This document shows, piece by piece, positions 59,801-64,000 of a stretch of DNA of 64,000 nt; the first letter of the stretch is position 1, and every line of letters starts with the position of its first letter. Location: the NCBI RefSeq assembly GCF_023242945.1, contig NZ_JALKFT010000026.1, forward strand, positions 1-64,000. Direction: 5' to 3'. The position numbers and the translations under genes were made by a program. The stretch comes from Frankia umida (GTDB taxonomy: Bacteria; Actinomycetota; Actinomycetes; Frankiales; Frankiaceae). The notes beneath the pieces were generated by a model. That model saw only the letters and a list, made by a program, of their open reading frames with translations. It was not told the origin of the DNA and searched no databases.

Positions 59801-60167
59801 TCCAGTACCGCTTCCTGCGCCAGATCGAGCGCAGCCGCAGCACGGCCAGTGCCAGCACATCGACCAGTTCGAGCAGATCACAGCCGTCCACCGCCGCGAG
59901 TTCACGAGGGGACGGCTGCGCCCGCTCCCACAGGTGCGCCCGTGGCCCGAGAGCCTCCCGTGCCTGTGCCAGCAGCGGGCCAAGGTGGGCGTCACGCCAG
60001 CGGGCGTTGTCCCGTCGGGTGTCACCGCGCACCTCGCTGATCTTCCTGCGTTGCGTGGTGAGCTGGGCGTCGGCTTCCGCGGCGCTGCGCGTCGCCTGCC
60101 GTAGGGCATGCTCGATCTGGGCGCGGAGTGCGTTCAGCCGGTCGATGAGGGGGACTGGCTCATCCAT
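56862..60167 (-). CDS. FtsK/SpoIIIE-type (EccC-like) ATPase
   Basis: A 1101-residue P-loop ATPase. An N-terminal coiled-coil region (about residues 1-190) with no clear membrane anchor is followed by three ATPase-like modules. The first (about 210-480) lacks a Walker A. The second is intact: IAGTTGSGKSTLLHTL (Walker A about 560), YLVDLKGGVEFQEYA, VLLVIDEYHVLF (Walker B about 672) and VLMASQTPSSSVYLG. The third (about 900-1080, LLVIGEDEANVGVLTS) has lost its P-loop. This 'one live, two dead' layout recalls EccC/EssC secretion ATPases, but the N-terminal membrane helices and FHA domains are absent. ATG 60167 overlaps the preceding stop (TGATG). No eccB, eccD, eccE or mycP is nearby. Confidence 0.85.
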   Translation of the reverse strand: MDEPVPLIDRLNALRAQIEHALRQATRSAAEADAQLTTQRRKISEVRGDTRRDNARWRDAHLGPLLAQAREALGPRAHLWERAQPSPRELAAVDGCDLLELVDVLALAVLRLRSIWRRKRYWTGIAVSAARRADQLIAAADARADQQAEQADQQAIDEHHAAVSAVRQRWQAQFARLRPVLANTIADLDELDRAAEADWSDWSTPHKPLGAVRIGHHTRRGYGGEPISIPAQFPFPATTNLVIKAVRRDPEHADVVLGMVCRMLAAVPPGQLRLSVIDPLALGTSVRSLVGLNSDDVQLMDAPVHATTDIERRLSDLIRRIQRVDRDLLGPDRLSSLTEYNQQVAARPEPYHVVVLFDFPNGFRTAESLLRVDQVMSNGPSRGLYTVLVINADDTDHPHHLELTADGQVRPGPAWSTPPPSTPLPSGPASSESADIGGWGLELGRPREGRWEPSKALRTIVDRVADEARDAGLVVVSVERMFALAAPARMPTAGRTPASGRQPVGGVPGATRPILPGDPDSWWQGDASAGLVIPLGIYGLDDVQALRLGEDTRQHALIAGTTGSGKSTLLHTLIMSAATIYSPDELELYLVDLKGGVEFQEYATRCLPHARVVSVRSERDFGLETLRDLLAQSRYREQLFNRYGVQDLAGYRQARAAAGPGDPLRDEPALPRVLLVIDEYHVLFDSDDLIARTAADCLSSLVRQGRAFGIGVLMASQTPSSSVYLGPDIMGQIDVRIALRCPEHISRRILAENNPAASRLRSRGEAIYNPSAGELGSDTTFQVAFQDRQTRADRLDQMSRLAHARGFTRGPAVYDGDRPGDITHNAAFDGSAAVTVTPGPARPAAAVRVWLGEPTGLSGPVGLDFGARSRRSLLVIGEDEANVGVLTSVAASLALAGIGRTPAGTGAISVLDFTGTGPSAQYTHVHAELAVLLPGLTRLPTGEALAHVSALADEVRGRHGDDSHRVDLATNAHFLLINGLNRCPGGLRDSPRGYRPSGFGVPLDVLLTQGSDVGVFVIATLDPGAQRQVHGEFTNEFGPVLTRRQPDAFDHRVQALIGRRTASLRPGQALLVDDDTERRLRPYRIPAPGWLTDLAERLPRG

Positions 60168-61108
60168 CAGTCGTGCTCCCAGGACTCGGGTGGATCGTCG
60201 CGGCTGAGGTCGTGCTCGATGCCATGGATGGACGTGCTGACGTCGGTGGCGTGGTGCGCGATGGCGCGCAGATGTTCCACCAACGGTTCCGCGAAGCGGT
60301 CGTGGAAGCGACGGCCGACCTCGTCGGTCCAGCTCCCGGCCAGCGTGGCCGTGCCGAGACCGAAGCCCGCGCTCAGGTCGAGCAGGTTCCGCGAGACGGC
60401 CCCGATGTCGCCAATGTCGAGCAGGTCCCCGGCCCCGCCGACATCCACGTCGAACGCGGCGTTCAGCGCGCTCGCCGCCGCGCTGGCCCGGGTGAACACC
60501 GCCTCGCCGAGGTACTGGTCGAGCACGTCGATCAGCACACTGATCAGGAACGAGGCATCGGTCGCCGGTTCCTGAAACCGGGTGATCGCGCCGGTGACAG
60601 CGCTGGCGGCCGCCACCTGCTCGCCGGCCCGACCGTGGACGGAGCGGGCGAACAGTAGTCGGCGCTCGGCCTCGGCCAGCGCGGCGACGGCCCACCGCAG
60701 CTCCTCCTGCGCGCGGACGAGAGCACGTCGGGCGGTGGCGATCTCCGCCTCGGCCCGGGCCAGGGCGGCCTGCTCCGCCCAGGTGTCGGCGGGCTGGAGG
60801 GTGCCGTCCTCGTCCCGCGTGGTCCTTGCCTGGGCCTGCGTCAACGCGGTTCGTGCGGCCTCGACCGCCTGGGTGGCCGAGGTGAGTCCGGTCTCCGCCC
60901 GTCGCACGACCTGCTCGGCGAGGCGGCGGGCCTGGGCGGCCGCGTCGGCCCGGGCGCGATGGGCGGCCAGGTTCTGATCCGCCCGTGCGGCCGTCCGCGC
61001 CGCGGCGGCGGTGATGCGCACGGCGGCCGAACCAAGCCGGGTGGCCGTGCTCAGGAGCAGTCCGAGGTGGGCGCTGAGCACACCGGGATTGACGACAATG
61101 AGTACCAC
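60167..61108 (-). CDS. coiled-coil protein of the WXG/FtsK operon
   Basis: A 313-residue protein of unknown family. Residues 25-170 are almost entirely Ala/Arg/Glu/Gln helix, predicting a long coiled coil. A second helical part (residues 175-313) contains GSWTDEVGRRFHDRFAEPL, whose spacing of Trp, acidic residue and aromatic resembles DWEDVQRERFADLV in the downstream-partner WXG protein. It may thus be a fused WXG-like module, as in some large ESX-associated proteins. A short hydrophobic N-terminus (MVLIVVNPGVL) is too brief for a sure membrane helix. GTG 61108 has GGGGGA upstream. The gene lies 37 bp after the WXG gene and overlaps the ATPase gene. Confidence 0.7.
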   Translation of the reverse strand: MVLIVVNPGVLSAHLGLLLSTATRLGSAAVRITAAAARTAARADQNLAAHRARADAAAQARRLAEQVVRRAETGLTSATQAVEAARTALTQAQARTTRDEDGTLQPADTWAEQAALARAEAEIATARRALVRAQEELRWAVAALAEAERRLLFARSVHGRAGEQVAAASAVTGAITRFQEPATDASFLISVLIDVLDQYLGEAVFTRASAAASALNAAFDVDVGGAGDLLDIGDIGAVSRNLLDLSAGFGLGTATLAGSWTDEVGRRFHDRFAEPLVEHLRAIAHHATDVSTSIHGIEHDLSRDDPPESWEHD

Positions 61109-61145
61109 GACAGGTCCCCCGACACCGTCTCGTTGACCTGCGGAC

Positions 61146-61409
61146 CTACATGCCGAGGTAGTCGCGCAGCGGGCTGATCTTGGCGTGTAGTGCCGGTGTG
61201 AGCTCGCCGACGGTCTCGACCAGCGCGATCAGCCGTTTGGAGTGCTCGTCGACCAGATCGGCGAACCGCTCTCGTTGGACGTCCTCCCAGTCGAGTCCGT
61301 CGAAATGGGTCTGTAGCTTGAGAATCCGGTCCGACATCGTCGTGCCGAACTCGACGACATGGTTGGCGAACTCCTCCAGCTGATCCGGATCCACACGAAT
61401 CGACGCCAT
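61146..61409 (-). CDS. WXG100-like small protein
   Basis: An 87-residue helical-hairpin protein, the usual WXG100 length. Helix 1 covers PDQLEEFANHVVEFGTTMSD; the turn is LDWEDVQ, with Trp at residue 41 but Asp in place of Gly; helix 2 is RERFADLVDEHSKRLIALVE. No export tail motif is obvious at the PLRDYLGM end. A strong GGAGG precedes ATG 61409. It is the first gene of the operon with the coiled-coil protein and the FtsK-type ATPase, its presumed transporter. Confidence 0.75.
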   Translation of the reverse strand: MASIRVDPDQLEEFANHVVEFGTTMSDRILKLQTHFDGLDWEDVQRERFADLVDEHSKRLIALVETVGELTPALHAKISPLRDYLGM

Positions 61410-62008
61410 GGTGCCTCCACCTCGGGTCAGTGCGATTACGCCAATATCATCCGTCCAGGATGCCCGTTGCGGGAGAGAAGTCGGTCGGTGGGGCGGCTGT
61501 GCCGGTTGCGATCACCCAACGTGAATATCTGCTACCTTCTGCTGTCGCTCGTGGTCCTGGGTGGCGCGGGGACGCCCTGAGCTTGTCCAAGATGGCACTA
61601 TCGGGGCAGGCCGATGGGTACGGTCTGGGGCGTGGGAAGAGGTGACGGAGCTGCGTGCCGGGCTGCGAGGTGGGGTGTCACATGAGCGCCGCACGATGTA
61701 GCGGGGCGGGTGGGCCGTGGGCGGGGTGACACACCCCCGCGTATCGAGGCGGAGCCGACGCTGTACGCCGTGACCTGACCGTCCTTTCGATGGCAAGGTC
61801 GCGGGTGGCGTGGGTCCGCCCCGCCCGCGGCATGTTCGCGCCGCACGGCCTGTGGGCCGGGTCGAGCCCTGCGCCCTGTGTGCCGGGGCGCGGTCCATCC
61901 CGTCCGTCGGGCGGCCACCACCACCTGACCCCATCGCAGGACTGACCTCGCCCGCGGTACCTGGGCCCGCGGTACCCAGCGAGTGACAACTCAAGGAGAG
62001 AGACAACG
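61410..62008. other. 599-bp divergent region (WXG operon / peroxiredoxin)
   Basis: Must contain the promoter of the WXG operon and of the peroxiredoxin gene. No gene is supported. Composition is more balanced near 61440-61560 (CCAATATCATCC, CGTGAATATCTGC), the likely promoter area of the WXG operon, but no clear hexamer pair was found. Confidence 0.4.
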
Positions 62009-62665
62009 ATGACTCTGACGATTGGCGACACCGCGCCGGACTTCACGGCGCAGACGACCGAGGGCCCGATCAGCTTCCACGAGTGGATCGGCGACTCGTG
62101 GGCGGTGCTGTTCTCGCACCCGAAGAACTTCACCCCGATCTGCACCACCGAACTCGGCTACGTGGCCAGCATCAAGGGTGAGTTCGACAAGCGCGGCACG
62201 AAGATCATCGGCCTGTCCGTCGACCCGGTGGAAAAGCACGAGGGCTGGGCGAAGGACATCGAGGAGACCCAGGGCACCGCGCCGAACTACCCGCTGATCG
62301 GCGACTCCGACTTCGCGGTCTCCAAGGCGTACGGGATGCTCGGCGCCAACGTCAGCGGTGACCCGGCCGACCGCACGGCCGCGGACAACCAGACCGTCCG
62401 CAACGTGTTCGTCATCGGCCCGGACAAGAAGATCAAGCTGATCCTGGTCTACCCGATGACCACCGGCCGCAACTTCGACGAGGTCCTGCGGGTCATCGAC
62501 TCGCTGCAGCTGACCGCCAAGCACAAGGTCGCCACCCCGGTGAACTGGAAGCAGGGCGAGGACGTCGTCATCGCCGGCTCGGTCAACAACGACCAGGCCA
62601 AGGAGATCTTCGGCAGCTGGAACGAGCCGAAGCCCTACCTGCGGATCGTCCCGCAGCCCAAGTAG
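62009..62665 (+). CDS. 1-Cys peroxiredoxin (Prx6/AhpC-TSA family)
   Basis: Thiol peroxidase reducing hydrogen and organic peroxides in the cytoplasm. The 218-residue product has the peroxidatic cysteine in LFSHPKNFTPICTTELG at about residue 47, the IIGLSVDPVEKHEGW block, and the C-terminal arm WKQGEDVVIAGSVNNDQAKE typical of Prx6. There is no resolving cysteine, so it is a 1-Cys enzyme needing an external thiol such as mycothiol. ATG 62009 follows AAGGAGAG. Its codon use is the strongest (almost all C/G third positions) in the region, suggesting high expression. It ends in a perfect terminator. Confidence 0.94.
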   Translation: MTLTIGDTAPDFTAQTTEGPISFHEWIGDSWAVLFSHPKNFTPICTTELGYVASIKGEFDKRGTKIIGLSVDPVEKHEGWAKDIEETQGTAPNYPLIGDSDFAVSKAYGMLGANVSGDPADRTAADNQTVRNVFVIGPDKKIKLILVYPMTTGRNFDEVLRVIDSLQLTAKHKVATPVNWKQGEDVVIAGSVNNDQAKEIFGSWNEPKPYLRIVPQPK

Positions 62666-62679
62666 TCCCGGCGGTACGA

Positions 62680-62721
62680 CCGGCCCTCGGCCGAGGTGGC
62701 GACACTTCGGCCGAGGGCCGG
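62680..62721. terminator. bidirectional terminator between peroxiredoxin and treY
   Basis: CCGGCCCTCGGCCGA (62680-62694) pairs perfectly with 62707-62721, 12-base loop: 15-bp stem. Confidence 0.8.
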
Positions 62722-62782
62722 CGACGTTTCCGGCCCGTACGCGGGCCGGTGGGCCGGCAGTCGAGCCGCCGGCCCGCGGCCC

Positions 62783-64000
62783 TCAGGAGCGGACGAGCAG
62801 GCTGACCGGGAAGTCGCGCAGCAGGCGCAGGACGTAGGCCGTCCCGCCGTCGTGGCGGCGCCCGGTCAGCACGTCGGTCCAGCGGCCCTCCGGCAGCGGC
62901 AGGGTGGTGTCCCGCCAGCCGCCGCCGCGGCGCAGACCCAGTACCAGACGCGGGACCACGGTCACCATCGCCTCGGAGCGGGCGAACGCCACGACGTTCT
63001 CCGCCGCCGAGCCGGATGCCCACAGCGGGCGGTAGGTGGCGTGGGCGCCGAACCAGTCCGGGTTGTCCCGGCGCACCCGCAGGGCGCGGGCGACCACCAG
63101 CAGTTTCGCGGCGCCCGCGTCGTCGAGCAGCGGGGGACGTCGCGGCGGGGAGTCGTCGGCGGGGATGTCGGCGCCGAGTTCGGCGAGCAGCTTCGTGCGG
63201 TCGCCGAAGTTCACCGGACGACGGTTGTCCGGGTCCACCAGGGACAGATCCCACAGCTCCTGGCCCTGATAGACATCGGGCACCCCGGGCATGGTGAGCT
63301 GCAGCAGCTTCTGGGCCAGCGAGTTGTGCCGGCCCAGTTCCACCAGAGCGCCGACGTAGCCGGTCAGCACCGCGAGGAACTCCTCGTCCTCGAGCACCGA
63401 CTCGACGTAGTTCGCCAGGGCCGCCTCATAGGCGGGGTCCTGGTCGGTCCAGCTCGTGTACAGCTTGGCCTCGCGGGCGACCTTGAGCATGTACTGGGTG
63501 GCCCGCTCGGTGGGCAGCGGCCAGGCCCCGACGAGGGTCTGCAACAGGAAGTAGATCGTCGGGCGGTCGGGCCAGCCCTGTTCGGTGTCACGGTGGCGTT
63601 CGCCGAGGCGGACCAGCCGTCCGGCGGCCTCCGCCCAGCCACGCGGGTCCTCGGAGAGCACCGCGAGGCGGGCGCGGACGTCCTCGGAGCGTTTGGTGTC
63701 GTGGGTGGACAGGGTCGTCATCGTCAGCGGCCAGTCCCGCTGGGTGGCCACCGCCGCCTCGTGGAACTCGTTGACGGCGCTACGCGGATGGCCGGTGGTG
63801 AACGCGGGGAAGCGGGACGGGTCGCCGCCGACCTCGTTGAGCGCGATCATCCGGGCGTAGCGGTAGAACGTGGTGTCCTCGATGCCCTTGGCCATCACCG
63901 GGCCGCAGGTCTGCTGGAAGCGGGTGACGAACTCCGGCGGGCCGCCCAGAGCGAGGTCCTCGATCAGGTCGACCTCGGTGGCCCGGCCCGGCAGGTACGA
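62783..64000 (-). CDS. treY: malto-oligosyltrehalose synthase, C-terminal part (runs off window)
   Basis: Rearranges the reducing-end linkage of maltodextrin to alpha-1,1, yielding the TreZ substrate. Only the last 405 residues are present; the frame is open to the window edge at 64000. Recognisable blocks are EFVTRFQQTCGPVMAKGIED, TTFYRYARMIALNEVGGDP, TLSTHDTKRSEDVRARL, TMPGVPDVYQGQELWDLSLV and DPDNRRPVNFG, the last two specific to TreY. The full enzyme is about 750 residues. It reads toward treZ, but the FtsK/WXG operon and the peroxiredoxin gene now separate them. Confidence 0.94.
   Translation of the reverse strand, partial: SYLPGRATEVDLIEDLALGGPPEFVTRFQQTCGPVMAKGIEDTTFYRYARMIALNEVGGDPSRFPAFTTGHPRSAVNEFHEAAVATQRDWPLTMTTLSTHDTKRSEDVRARLAVLSEDPRGWAEAAGRLVRLGERHRDTEQGWPDRPTIYFLLQTLVGAWPLPTERATQYMLKVAREAKLYTSWTDQDPAYEAALANYVESVLEDEEFLAVLTGYVGALVELGRHNSLAQKLLQLTMPGVPDVYQGQELWDLSLVDPDNRRPVNFGDRTKLLAELGADIPADDSPPRRPPLLDDAGAAKLLVVARALRVRRDNPDWFGAHATYRPLWASGSAAENVVAFARSEAMVTVVPRLVLGLRRGGGWRDTTLPLPEGRWTDVLTGRRHDGGTAYVLRLLRDFPVSLLVRS

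Overview
This window is very GC-rich (well over 70% by eye), with GTG starts, overlapping stop/start pairs and dense coding. It comes from an actinobacterium. Its backbone follows the order I recall from the Mycobacterium tuberculosis Rv2671-Rv2701c block: suhB, dut, a DUF3710 gene, an OB-fold gene, a DUF3159 gene, ceoC/ceoB, a membrane permease, a TrmA-like methyltransferase, dxs, RNase D, a DUF3000 gene, hemE, hemY, hemQ/chdC and a RibD-like reductase. The composition and accessory genes suggest Frankia or a close relative; the genus is inferred, not proven.

Layout. 0.2-7.1 kb: a UDP-GlcNAc 2-epimerase, two unknown genes and a large LuxR-type ATPase regulator. 7.2-13.2 kb: an inositol monophosphatase, valyl-tRNA synthetase, an ECF41-type sigma factor, a gamma-carbonic anhydrase and a DUF4235 protein. 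13.6-23.9 kb: the conserved block from dut through dxs, including paired TrkA-type potassium regulators divergent from a KimA-like permease. 24-31.9 kb: accessory region with a flippase-like membrane protein, a Pro/Gly-rich secreted or anchored protein, a TetR/MFS efflux pair sharing one operator sequence, a HipB-like regulator beside a wrecked hipA, and a membrane flavohaem reductase. 32-38.8 kb: a fadBA beta-oxidation pair, RNase D, DUF3000 and a cysteine-rich protein. 39-43.4 kb: DUF3817 and the hemE-hemY-chdC coproporphyrin-branch haem genes. 44-51.1 kb: an exopolysaccharide-initiating glycosyltransferase and a sulfate-activation cluster (cysC fused to a decayed sulfurylase-like domain, cysQ, cysD, cysN). 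51.3-64 kb: two WXG100-like loci, a RibD-like reductase, trehalose genes treZ and (partial) treY, and a 1-Cys peroxiredoxin.

Most notable: between treZ and treY, normally neighbours, lies a three-gene operon of a WXG100-like protein, a coiled-coil protein and an FtsK/SpoIIIE-type ATPase with one intact Walker site. No other type VII secretion component is visible. A second pair, a true WxG-motif protein translationally coupled to a 752-residue protein with a Gly-Ser linker, lies a few kb away on the same strand.

A second theme is regulatory: at least eleven genes carry a TANNNT hexamer ending 6-8 nt before the start codon and, in nearly all cases, no Shine-Dalgarno sequence, the signature of leaderless transcription. 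This was used to choose several starts. No tRNA, rRNA, CRISPR array or insertion sequence was seen.
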